Notes: generated by a model not told the origin, from the letters alone. Counted from the stretch's first letter, positions 1-6,015 are shown. The stretch is 6,445 nt of DNA from Methanosaeta sp. UBA80 (GCA_002505805.1 DAWB01000099.1:269-6713); one strand, 5' to 3'. Numbers and translations: made by a program.

Positions 1-16
1 TATTGATTCGATGGAG

Positions 17-1042
17 CTAAACACGTACCTTTGCTTTATCATGTTCAACATGAGTTTTATTAGAGAGCCGTTTGTTATGGAGCCTTTTTTCGATATACGC
101 AAAGAACTTGAGCCCTTTTTTAGTGATTACATATCTTCTGTATTGCACTCCTGGAACTGCCTCATTTTTTACTATATCATGGACTTGAAGTTGCGGACAG
201 AGCTTAAAGAAGATAAATGAGGTGATGTCGCTGATGCCATATTGGTTTGTCACCCCATTAATTAGCGTGTCTTGGAAAGACCTAGCCAATTGCAGCAAAG
301 ACACTTTATCTGGGAGCTCAGATTCTTTTTCAGACTGCTTTAAAGATTTGATATCTATCATTTTAAATGAAAGAAGATCGAAAAGCTCTTGGAACTCCTT
401 TTCCGAGATTGATTCGCCTGATCCAGTTCCTTTGACTTCATTAGCCTGTGCTGCAAGCTTACCTCTTAAATCATTGTTCTCAGCATTGAGGCGTGACAAT
501 TCATCCGCTAATGCCTTTGTATCAGGGACCTCAGATGCACGTACCCATCCCTTCAGTTTATACTCTTGAGCCAATTGAGGAATCGTTTCTAAAACTGCTA
601 GCTTCACGTCTTTTTGGTCAGAAAAGAAACATGACATCTTGCATAACACCTTATCCCTAAAGTCTTTGAGCTTGTCGGGATTGTCTTTCTCGATAATGTC
701 ATCGCCGAATTGTATACGTCTTTTTTCCAATGCATCCTCGTTTATTACGACGGCAAAATATGGCTTTTCGGAACTAACGGCAAAATCATACTCGATCTCC
801 GTATAGCTTAAACCGGAGGTTGGCTCAATAGAGCCGTAACGTCCTCCTAGAATGATCATATAGATGTCCGAGTCGCTGATCCATCGTTGAATCACTTCCC
901 ATTGGCTCTTGTTTCCTGCAGTGAACAATTCCATGCCCGCTGGTATATTGCCTGACTTGAGGATTGCCTCAACCGCGGCTTGTCTCTCCTGAATTAAATC
1001 CTTATACGTTGAGGAAATGAAAACTTGCAGTTTTGAATTCAT
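17..1042 (-). CDS. DUF4062 domain protein with coiled coil and possible C-terminal winged helix
   Basis: The 341-aa product begins with a clear DUF4062 domain (about residues 5-90). Its signature pieces are VFISSTYKDLIQER (7-20), GMELF (36-40), SDSDIYMIILGGRYGS (56-71) and GLSYTEIEYDFA (77-88). DUF4062 is generally viewed as a TIR/flavodoxin-like alpha/beta module; it also occurs at the N-terminus of large NACHT/STAND proteins and in defence-linked bacterial genes. A coiled coil follows at about 175-205 (heptads around ELSRLNAENNDLRGKLA). The C-terminal part (about 215-325) ends in YRRYVITKKGLKFFAYIEKR, which resembles the wing and last helix of a winged-helix fold; that is inference. No signal peptide or membrane segment is seen, so it is probably cytosolic. 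The ATG start is supported by AAGGAG 5 nt upstream. The gene is more AT-rich than the genes to its right (about 42% G+C in 61-120), hinting at recent acquisition. Its biochemical role is unknown. Confidence 0.9.
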   Translation of the reverse strand: MNSKLQVFISSTYKDLIQERQAAVEAILKSGNIPAGMELFTAGNKSQWEVIQRWISDSDIYMIILGGRYGSIEPTSGLSYTEIEYDFAVSSEKPYFAVVINEDALEKRRIQFGDDIIEKDNPDKLKDFRDKVLCKMSCFFSDQKDVKLAVLETIPQLAQEYKLKGWVRASEVPDTKALADELSRLNAENNDLRGKLAAQANEVKGTGSGESISEKEFQELFDLLSFKMIDIKSLKQSEKESELPDKVSLLQLARSFQDTLINGVTNQYGISDITSFIFFKLCPQLQVHDIVKNEAVPGVQYRRYVITKKGLKFFAYIEKRLHNKRLSNKTHVEHDKAKVRV

Positions 1043-1047
1043 AATTT

Positions 1048-1053
1048 CTCCTT
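1048..1053 (-). promoter_or_regulatory. Ribosome-binding site of the DUF4062 gene
   Basis: AAGGAG on the minus strand lies 5 nt before the ATG at 1042. This spacing fixes the start of the DUF4062 gene. Confidence 0.75.
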
Positions 1054-1075
1054 AGCCAAAATATCGCCGGATTAG

Positions 1076-1082
1076 CATATAG
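1076..1082 (-). promoter_or_regulatory. TATA-like box for the DUF4062 gene
   Basis: CTATATG on the minus strand is centred about 37 nt upstream of the ATG. At the usual archaeal spacing of about 25 nt, transcription would begin near 1053, giving a leader that just includes the ribosome-binding site. This rests on position and composition only. Confidence 0.4.
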
Positions 1083-1543
1083 ACAAAAATCAAGACTCGC
1101 TCTCTTAGACTGTCTTAATGCGTTTTTCCTCATTTTCTCTCCCTAGGTATGCTAGAATTAAATACATTACGACGTGAGATACAGAGTATCTTATCGAAAT
1201 ATAGAAAATGTCCACCATTTTTGCATCTCATTGACTTTCAAGAATAATCGGGGTGAATGGGAATGCCCGTCTCTCCCAGAAGCATGTAGGACCAGCGCGG
1301 CCTTCCTTGCCACATATCACCTTTAGCACCGGCCGTTATAAAGGATCGAGCCGCGCACGGCGATAGTGTCCTTCTTCTTAGATCTTCTCCGGATTGTCCA
1401 ATTTCCCGGTCTTATTCATTAGCTCGCCGGTGCGGGCGTGGGGACGGCGGGAGATGCATTCGCCTGCCTTCTCCTACTATCTGGCCTCATCCACCTGACT
1501 AGCCGCGGCGGGTATAGATTTTTCTGTCAGGGAGGAATTCCGT

Positions 1544-1571
1544 GAGACATTGTCTCTGGTCAATGCCAGAG
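1544..1571. repeat. Two overlapping inverted repeats (alternative hairpins)
   Basis: GAGACA-T-TGTCTC (1544-1556) is a perfect inverted repeat. Its right arm overlaps the left arm of a second perfect one, CTCTGG-TCAATG-CCAGAG (1554-1571). The two stems share three bases, so only one can form at a time in RNA. They lie about 60 bases downstream of the stop of the minus-strand Cys-rich gene. The first could also be a protein-binding palindrome. Confidence 0.5.
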
Positions 1572-1613
1572 CCTAACTGAATCGAGACGAAATAGAAGGC
1601 GGCTTTAAGCCCC

Positions 1614-1618
1614 AAAAA
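1614..1618 (-). terminator. Possible oligo-T termination site of the Cys-rich small gene
   Basis: On the minus strand a T5 run (within AAAAATTTTTGGGG) begins about 15 nt after the TAA of the 62-aa gene, in a very AT-rich stretch. Archaeal RNA polymerase often terminates at oligo-T tracts. The evidence is composition only. Confidence 0.3.
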
Positions 1619-1633
1619 TTTTTATTATTAAAA

Positions 1634-1822
1634 TTATGGCTCGTTCTGCTGGAGCGACTTCTGATATGCTTTCCAGCCGGGACACCATCCGGTATGCCAG
1701 CGCCAGATCCGATCCACCAGGGAACCGGGATGCTTTTCAGAGTATTTTCGCAGAGGGCAGGACTCACACATAGGCTTTTTCTCGGACATAATAATACACT
1801 GATGACATCTGAACTGCCGCAA
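1634..1822 (-). CDS. 62-aa Cys/Trp-rich mini-protein with two CxxC motifs (putative zinc-binding)
   Basis: The 62-aa product has CHQC at 6-9, CESC at 19-22 and a fifth cysteine at 47 within WRWHTGWCPGW (40-50). Two CxxC knuckles 9 residues apart suggest a zinc ribbon or a small metal or Fe-S binding protein. The Trp-rich tail ending WKAYQKSL reads like a conserved family, but I cannot name one. The start used is TTG; no ATG or GTG exists in frame upstream before a stop, and the internal ATG at residue 12 would delete the first CxxC. No good ribosome-binding site precedes the TTG, so the start is uncertain. The gene is divergent from the FKBP gene. The same strand in another frame is open over 1573-1848 but lacks this motif logic, so I prefer this frame. 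Function unknown; coding status fairly likely. Confidence 0.7.
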   Translation of the reverse strand: MRQFRCHQCIIMSEKKPMCESCPLRKYSEKHPGSLVDRIWRWHTGWCPGWKAYQKSLQQNEP

Positions 1823-1875
1823 GGATTTATGGTTATCGATGGCGGCATCTGAGCCGGGCCTACCAGGTGGTTGTT

Positions 1876-1883
1876 CTAAATAG
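1876..1883. promoter_or_regulatory. Symmetric TATA-like element between divergent genes
   Basis: CTAAATAG reads CTATTTAG on the other strand, so it resembles a TATA box in both directions. For the FKBP gene it would place transcription near 1905, giving a leader of about 45 nt. For the minus-strand Cys-rich gene it would start near 1853, about 30 nt before the TTG. One TATA element serving both directions is inference; another weak box may serve one of the genes. Confidence 0.45.
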
Positions 1884-1940
1884 TTTGGAGAGGAAAAAGA
1901 AGAGCCGGATGGAAAGGCATTTCCAGATAAAGAGATTAAA

Positions 1941-1947
1941 GGTGGTC
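1941..1947 (+). promoter_or_regulatory. Ribosome-binding site of the FKBP gene
   Basis: GGTGGTC lies 2 nt before the ATG at 1950. It differs by one base from GGTGATC, the complement of the 3' end of methanogen 16S rRNA, and it supports this start. Confidence 0.65.
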
Positions 1948-1949
1948 AT

Positions 1950-2393
1950 ATGACACAGGCAAAGAACGGCGACACGGTAAAGGTGCATTACACCGGCAGG
2001 ATTGACACAGGTGTTATTTTTGATACCTCAGAGGGGGCCGATCCGCTGCAGTTCAAGATCGGAGAGGGCACTCTGATCCAGGGCTTTGAGGAGGCGGTGG
2101 TGGGAATGTCTCCTGGCGAGTCCAAGACGGTGAGGATACCTCCGGAGAAGGGTTATGGACTGTACCGGGAGGACAAGGTCTTCACCATGGACCGAAAGGA
2201 CCTGCCTGAGGATATAGTTCCCGCCGAGGGCATGACCCTGGAGGTCTGCGCCTCCAATGGTATCAATGTCCCGGTCCAGATCACAGATATTGACGGAGAT
2301 ACGATAACTCTGGATGCCAACCATCCTCTCTGCGAGCAGACATTGACCTTTGATATAAAGTTCCTGGAGATAGTGGAGAGCGGCAAACTTTAA
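1950..2393 (+). CDS. FKBP-type peptidyl-prolyl cis-trans isomerase, SlyD-like
   Basis: The 147-aa product matches the short archaeal/SlyD class of FKBP prolyl isomerases in length and layout. The FKBP half opens with VKVHYTGRIDTG (10-21, conserved Tyr14) and VIFDTS (22-27, Asp25 of the binding pocket). It continues with the core strand and helix IGEGTLIQGFEEAVVGM (37-53). An insert-in-flap chaperone segment spans about 71-121 (VFTMDRKDLPED onward). The chain then returns to the FKBP fold with the family hallmark NHPLCEQTLTFDIKFLEI (124-141). Such proteins catalyse proline isomerisation and assist folding in the cytosol; no signal peptide is seen. The C-terminal His-rich metal-binding tail of bacterial SlyD is absent. 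The gene has its own likely promoter (TATA-like at 1876) and ends inside a hairpin. Family assignment is secure; the client proteins are unknown. Confidence 0.96.
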   Translation: MTQAKNGDTVKVHYTGRIDTGVIFDTSEGADPLQFKIGEGTLIQGFEEAVVGMSPGESKTVRIPPEKGYGLYREDKVFTMDRKDLPEDIVPAEGMTLEVCASNGINVPVQITDIDGDTITLDANHPLCEQTLTFDIKFLEIVESGKL

Positions 2394-2602
2394 GGGCAGA
2401 ATGAAGCCCAGGCTCTGCCCTTAGGGATGGAGCCGCTCACTTTTTGCCGGATCTCATCTTGGACCTTCCCCATAACCGACTTGGTCAGATGCGCCCATCG
2501 CGCCCATCCCCCAGCGGGATCATTGTTGTCCATCTGGAATCCGGGGGCCGCTATCCCCATGGCAGAGGCGGGCCAGGTCATTTTCTGGCCACGGCCTTTC
2601 AT
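2390..2602 (-). other. Doubtful 70-aa minus-strand ORF convergent with the FKBP gene
   Basis: This frame fills most of the 249-base gap between the FKBP and rlmJ-like genes. It has reasonably gene-like codon use and residues such as WARWAHLTKSVMGKVQDEIR. Its TAA overlaps the FKBP stop in the opposite direction, and its last codons lie in the hairpin. It has no ribosome-binding site before its ATG and shows no family I recognise. The plus strand is also open over 2427-2618. I list it because it is the only candidate in the gap; it may well be spurious. Confidence 0.22.
2391..2423 (+). terminator. Strong hairpin overlapping the FKBP stop codon
   Basis: TAAGGGCAGA (2391-2400) and TCTGCCCTTA (2414-2423) form a perfect 10-bp stem around a 13-nt loop, extendable by G-U pairs. 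The FKBP stop codon TAA is the first three bases of the left arm. No T-run follows, so it is not a classical intrinsic terminator. It may instead set the mRNA 3' end or protect against exonucleases. Confidence 0.55.
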
Positions 2603-2642
2603 CGCTAAGAAGATCTAGCAGGAATGAGACACGACCTGACTG

Positions 2643-3458
2643 ATGGGCAAATATGATCACCGGGTGCATGCCGGAAATGCCGGAGATGTCTGGAAGCATT
2701 TCCTGCTCATGGAGGCGGCAGACTGGCTTCTTAAGGGCTCCAACCGGCTGATTTATGCAGAAAGCCATGCCGGGCGCCCCCATTATCTCCTCAAAGCCCC
2801 GGGGGAGTGGGAAGAGGGAATAGGCCGGATCTGGCATCTTCTCCCTTCTCTGCAATCATTTGTATATTTCCGCATATTATCCGAGCTGAATCCACATCAA
2901 CCCCAGTCATCCGAAGAGCGGCTTTATCCCGGCTCCGTCCGCCAGATCCATGAGCTGGCATGGAGAAGGGGGGCAGAGCTGCAGGCGGAGATCTGGGACA
3001 ACCACCCCGATGTGGCCGCCTCCTGGCAGAATTTTCTTTCCCCAGAATCCCTCCCCCCCATCCGGCTGCGGCCTGGGCCTCGGATCAGCTTTCATTTTTC
3101 AGACGGCTTTTCCGGCCTGCTCTCCATTCTCAGGCCATCATCGGATTCCTCTCCCCGCCTGCTCTTTATTGATCCTCCTCATGTCGAGGCCCAGGATGTC
3201 CATATGGCTGAGAGGCTGCTGCAGAATGCCAGGGACGCTGGATGGACCGTCCTCTGGTGGTACATGACCGATGAGATGACTGCACCGGCGGCATTGGATG
3301 CTCTGGAGCTTGACTTCGCCCAGGCGGGCCTATATGGTGGAAGATGGAAGGGGGCGGGGGTGGCTGTGGCCGGCTCGAAAAGCAGCCAACACTCCGGCCT
3401 CTTCCATCACCTGCAGCAGAGAAGCGAAGAGCTAATCAGAATGCTTAAATGGCATTGA
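2643..3458 (+). CDS. rlmJ: RlmJ-like 23S rRNA adenine-N6 methyltransferase (COG2961)
   Basis: The 271-aa product matches the COG2961/RlmJ family, whose E. coli member (about 280 aa) methylates A2030 of 23S rRNA using S-adenosylmethionine. The N-terminal signature HAGNAGDVWKH (9-19) corresponds to the bacterial HAGNHADVLKH. Further landmarks are YAESHAG (38-44), YPGS (95-98), DGF (154-156), LLFIDPPH (173-180) at the catalytic D/N-PP-Y position, and a late WKGAGVAVAGS (235-245) strand. Two key sites differ from the bacterial form: the usual HAGAG of SAM motif I reads HAGRP (42-46), and DPPY is DPPH. The ATG is the first possible start because an in-frame TGA lies 2 codons upstream; no strong ribosome-binding site is present. 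The kefB-like gene follows after 18 nt, so they probably share a transcript. Family membership is firm; the exact substrate in an archaeon is inferred. Confidence 0.88.
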   Translation: MGKYDHRVHAGNAGDVWKHFLLMEAADWLLKGSNRLIYAESHAGRPHYLLKAPGEWEEGIGRIWHLLPSLQSFVYFRILSELNPHQPQSSEERLYPGSVRQIHELAWRRGAELQAEIWDNHPDVAASWQNFLSPESLPPIRLRPGPRISFHFSDGFSGLLSILRPSSDSSPRLLFIDPPHVEAQDVHMAERLLQNARDAGWTVLWWYMTDEMTAPAALDALELDFAQAGLYGGRWKGAGVAVAGSKSSQHSGLFHHLQQRSEELIRMLKWH

Positions 3459-3463
3459 TTTTG

Positions 3464-3470
3464 AAGTGGT
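3464..3470 (+). promoter_or_regulatory. Weak ribosome-binding site supporting the TTG start of the antiporter
   Basis: AAGTGGT lies 6 nt before the TTG at 3477 and resembles the GGTGATC-type site used elsewhere in the window. An in-frame TGA at 3462-3464 rules out any longer start. Confidence 0.45.
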
Positions 3471-3476
3471 AATAGA

Positions 3477-5459
3477 TTGGCAACCGAACTGCAGCTTCTC
3501 AATTCCATCGTGATAGTAATCTCACTCTCGGTGGTGGTCCTATTCATCTTCCATCGCCTGAGGGCACCTACCATTGTGGGATTCCTGCTCACCGGGATCC
3601 TGGCCGGGCCTCAGGGCCTGGGCCTGATCAATGCATCAGAGCAGGTTTCCACCCTGGCGGATATCGGTGTCATTCTTCTCCTCTTTACTGTGGGAATTGA
3701 GGTCTCTCTAAGGGATATCATCAAGCTCAAGAAATACGTTCTTGTGGGCGGATCGCTTCAGGTCGCTCTGACTTCCCTGGCCGTCTTCCTGGTCATGCTG
3801 AGCCTGGATCTGCCCACGGGGACGGCAGTTTTACTGGGGCTCCTGGTCTCTCTGAGCAGCACTGCCATAGTACTGCGCATAATTCAGAAAAGGGAGGAGT
3901 TTGACAGCCTGCAAGGCAGGACCACCCTGGGAATTCTCATCTTTCAGGACATGGCCGTGGTTCCCATGATGCTCTTGATACCGCTTCTCCCAGGCAGCCG
4001 CCTTGCCCTCGGCAGCTCCCCTCTGGCCGTAGCGGCCAAGGGCCTGGTCATGGTAACCCTGATCATAATCAGCGCCAAATGGCTGGTTCCGAGAGTTCTC
4101 TACAGCATAGCCAAGACCCGCGATCGAGAGCTGTTTTTGCTCAGCATAGTGGCCATCTGTCTGGCCGTGGCCTGGATCACATCCCTGGCCGGCCTCTCAC
4201 TGGGTTTAGGAGCTTTTCTGGCGGGATTGATCATATCCGAGTCTCCCTACAGCCATCAGGCCTTCGGCAATATCGTTCCCCTGAGGGATGTCTTCACCAG
4301 CTTCTTTTTCATATCCATTGGAATGCTGCTTGATGTCGCCGTTCTGATCAACAATCCCGCTTTCATCATCTTTCTGGCCCTGGGGGCGATGGCCCTCAAA
4401 GCGGCCCTGGCCGGCCTGGCCATATCCCTGATGGGCCTTCCCTTCCGGATCATCATCCTGGTATCCCTGGCTTTGAGCCAGATCGGGGAGTTCTCCTTTG
4501 TCCTGTCCAGGGTGGGATTTGAGAGCGGCCTGATATCTCAGGAATATTATCAAATCTTTTTGGATGTTACAGTCATAACCCTGGCCGCCACCTCCCTGAT
4601 AATGGCTGTCTCGCCCAGGGTTGCCGACGGCATGCTCCGCCTTCCCCTGCCCTCCCGGCTTAAAGCCAGGCCCTATCCCTCTGTTTCCAGAGAGCTGGCC
4701 GCCCTAGAGGACCATCTGATCATCATCGGCTATGGAGTCAACGGCAGGAATGTGGCCCGATCGGCCAAAATCGAGAGCATACCTTACCTGATCATAGAGA
4801 TGGACCCGGAGATTGTGGCGGAAGAGGGGGAGAGAGGCGAGCCCATCTATTTCGGAGATGCCACCTCTGAGGCGATTTTAAACCATTTAGGAATAGCCAA
4901 GGCCAGGGTGGTAGTCATAGCCATCTCCGATCCTTCCGCCACCCGCAGAATAACCGAGCTGGCCCGCAGGCTCAACCCGGATATCTTTATCATTGCCCGC
5001 ACCCGCTACGTCCAGGAGATGAAACCCCTGCATGATCTGGGGGCCAATGAGGTGATACCGGAGGAGTATGAGACATCCATTGAGATATTCTCCCGGGTCT
5101 TAAGCCGCTATGAGGTATCCAGAGACAAGATCGAGAGCTTCATAGACCAGATAAGATCAGATGGCTACGAGATGTTCAGGAGCTACTCTCGAGAGCCTTA
5201 CTGCAGCGCTAATCTCAGCCTTATGACCGAGGATATAAGCACTCTCAGGGTATGCCAGGGCTCTCCGGCAGCAGAGAGGACTCTCGGTGAGCTGGAGTTG
5301 GAGGGGCTGGATATAAAGCCGCTGGCGGTGCATAGGGGCATGGATACATTGAGCAATCCGCAAAGAGACCTGGTGCTCTTACCCGATGACGTGGTCATAC
5401 TTATGGGGCCGGAAGACAATATCCATAAGATCGCAGATCTCTTCAGCTCCGAGCGTTAA
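3477..5459 (+). CDS. kefB: Kef-type monovalent cation/proton antiporter (CPA2) with RCK/TrkA-N and TrkA-C domains
   Basis: The 660-aa product is a complete Kef-type antiporter. Residues 8-378 hold about 12 hydrophobic segments of the CPA2 Na+/H+ exchanger fold. They carry the family marks RAPTIVGFLLTGILAGP (29-45), LFTVGIEVSL (69-78), SLSSTAIVLRII (125-136) and the ion-site FQD (156-158). A linker leads to an RCK/TrkA-N Rossmann domain (about 411-540) with GYGVNGRN (418-425, GxGxxG), an acidic residue at the end of strand 2 (Glu441) and YFGDATSE (458-465). A TrkA-C domain (about 575-655) follows. Such proteins exchange K+ or Na+ for protons across the cell membrane, gated by nucleotide binding. 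The start is TTG, fitted to the family N-terminus and an upstream stop. KefB versus KefC versus another CPA2 antiporter cannot be decided. No KefF/KefG-type partner is adjacent. Heavy AGG, AGA and ATA use matches the other G+C-rich genes here. Confidence 0.95.
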   Translation: MATELQLLNSIVIVISLSVVVLFIFHRLRAPTIVGFLLTGILAGPQGLGLINASEQVSTLADIGVILLLFTVGIEVSLRDIIKLKKYVLVGGSLQVALTSLAVFLVMLSLDLPTGTAVLLGLLVSLSSTAIVLRIIQKREEFDSLQGRTTLGILIFQDMAVVPMMLLIPLLPGSRLALGSSPLAVAAKGLVMVTLIIISAKWLVPRVLYSIAKTRDRELFLLSIVAICLAVAWITSLAGLSLGLGAFLAGLIISESPYSHQAFGNIVPLRDVFTSFFFISIGMLLDVAVLINNPAFIIFLALGAMALKAALAGLAISLMGLPFRIIILVSLALSQIGEFSFVLSRVGFESGLISQEYYQIFLDVTVITLAATSLIMAVSPRVADGMLRLPLPSRLKARPYPSVSRELAALEDHLIIIGYGVNGRNVARSAKIESIPYLIIEMDPEIVAEEGERGEPIYFGDATSEAILNHLGIAKARVVVIAISDPSATRRITELARRLNPDIFIIARTRYVQEMKPLHDLGANEVIPEEYETSIEIFSRVLSRYEVSRDKIESFIDQIRSDGYEMFRSYSREPYCSANLSLMTEDISTLRVCQGSPAAERTLGELELEGLDIKPLAVHRGMDTLSNPQRDLVLLPDDVVILMGPEDNIHKIADLFSSER

Positions 5460-5500
5460 TGATGGCGGTCAAGAGAGATTGGGCGGGGGATCATGTTTTC

Positions 5501-5507
5501 TATAAAT
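5501..5507 (+). promoter_or_regulatory. TATA-like box downstream of the antiporter gene
   Basis: TATAAAT stands in otherwise G+C-rich DNA, 42 bases after the antiporter stop. Transcription from it would start near 5530 and could cover the small ORFs to the right. Composition evidence only. Confidence 0.35.
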
Positions 5508-5557
5508 TTTCGGCCCTGTGGCGGAGCATACCGTCTCTCTGTCCGGGGACTGCTGGG

Positions 5558-5633
5558 CAACCTGGCCCCGGGCCTTGTTCAGGCCGCCCCTGCCGGACCG
5601 GGAGAGCGGGCATCGTCTACCCGCGCCGGATCG
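5558..5633 (+). repeat. G+C-rich direct repeat, copy 1 (decayed)
   Basis: This 76-bp stretch matches 5941-6015 with about 7 mismatches and one 1-base gap by hand alignment (about 89% identity). Conserved blocks include CAACCTGGCC, a 19-base block GCCCCTGCCGGACCGGGAG and a 22-base block beginning ATCGTCTACCCG. The extra base shifts the frame relative to copy 2; the residues IVYPRRI survive in a frame that soon ends at TGA (5654-5656). It therefore looks like a broken fragment of the ORF at 5958-6116. Confidence 0.75.
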
Positions 5634-5672
5634 CCGGGGGTCGCCGACGCAGATGAAATCAACGAATCAAGC

Positions 5673-5681
5673 TTTTAATAT
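5673..5681 (+). promoter_or_regulatory. TATA-like box just upstream of the 50-aa ORF
   Basis: TTTTAATAT is centred about 26 nt before the ATG at 5703, which would give an almost leaderless transcript. A GTGAT ribosome-binding-like site (5694-5698) would then not be used. The two signals are alternatives. Confidence 0.4.
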
Positions 5682-5702
5682 CAATAGCCCAGAGTGATAA
5701 CC

Positions 5703-5855
5703 ATGTGTGAGGTCTTTCAGCACCGCACCGAAGCCAAGGACACTCCTTATGATCTTGATGAAACTGGGGAAGAGAGGGAAATCACCAAAGGGCTTATGCG
5801 ACTCTCGCAGCAGGCGCTATCCAGATATGTGGCATCCGAGCCAGACATCTATTAG
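5703..5855 (+). CDS. 50-aa acidic hypothetical protein
   Basis: The 50-aa product is acidic. It has an N-terminal part with YDLDETGEERE (16-26) and a predicted amphipathic helix around ITKGLMRLSQQALSRYVA (27-44), ending in SEPDIY. Gene-like codon use, a TATA-like box at 5673 and a GTGAT site 4 nt before the ATG support real expression. The layout (short, acidic, one strong helix) resembles many archaeal antitoxins, but no diagnostic motif is present and that role is only a guess. The ending at TAG may be premature, since antitoxin-like proteins often run on beyond such a motif. The next ORF at 5958 is in the same frame after a TAG and a TGA. Confidence 0.5.
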   Translation: MCEVFQHRTEAKDTPYDLDETGEEREITKGLMRLSQQALSRYVASEPDIY

Positions 5856-5940
5856 GAGAGGGCTTCTCTAGCCGGGGACGACTGATCTGCAGCCCCGCCT
5901 TCCGCCCGCCAGGCCTCACCGGGGGCCAGAGACTACCGAG

Positions 5941-6015
5941 CAACCTGGCCTTGGGCCATGTCCAGGCAGCCCCTGCCGGACCGGGAGTGGGTCATCGTCT
6001 ACCCGCGCCGGATCG
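5941..6015 (+). repeat. G+C-rich direct repeat, copy 2
   Basis: This is the counterpart of 5558-5633, 383 bases further right. Its frame is open and encodes the first part of the 52-aa ORF, including DREWVIVYPRRIVGG. It is probably the intact version of the element. Confidence 0.75.

Larger units (their letters stand above)
1054..1629. other. Gap of about 575 bases without an intact gene; probable gene relic on the minus strand
   Basis: The left third (1054-1250) is AT-rich and probably regulatory. It includes a small hairpin at 1177-1191 (AGATAC, AGA, GTATCT). From about 1238 to 1572 the G+C content rises and the minus strand carries protein-like but interrupted frames. The first runs 31 codons (1572-1480) and ends at two consecutive TAG codons (1474-1479). 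It continues in the same frame for 31 more codons to TAA at 1378-1380, with residues such as RTGELMNKTGKLDNPEKI. A third frame runs 57 codons (1411-1238) with GDMWQGRPRWSYMLLGETG. None has a convincing start or ribosome-binding site. I read this as a decayed gene, but chance open frames in G+C-rich DNA cannot be excluded. No tRNA or mobile element is seen here. Confidence 0.4.

Noticed and set aside
222..569. 115-codon plus-strand ORF inside the DUF4062 gene
   Set aside because: It is antisense to a clear protein domain and has no start signals or family features.
1573..1848. 91-codon minus-strand ORF with an ATG, overlapping the Cys-rich mini-protein
   Set aside because: Its Ser/Pro-rich translation lacks any domain logic, while the overlapping frame carries ordered CxxC motifs; only one is likely real.
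2491..2508. Tandem GCGCCCATC x2 as a possible operator or repeat array
   Set aside because: Only two 9-bp units; too short to treat as a repeat element or CRISPR.
2571..2590. GGCCAG/CTGGCC hairpin before the rlmJ-like gene
   Set aside because: A 6-bp stem in G+C-rich DNA is expected by chance and no other signal accompanies it.
2520..2855. 111-codon minus-strand ORF across the start of the rlmJ-like gene
   Set aside because: It is antisense to the conserved HAGNAGDVWKH region; a shadow frame.
4206..4553. 115-codon minus-strand ORF inside the antiporter gene
   Set aside because: Gln/Gly/Asp-rich antisense of membrane helices, typical of a shadow frame.
5459..5656. 65-codon plus-strand ORF overlapping the antiporter stop (TAATG overlap)
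   Set aside because: The translation is low-complexity Pro/Gly/Arg-rich, it lacks a ribosome-binding site, and its 3' part is the broken repeat copy; more likely chance than a coupled gene.
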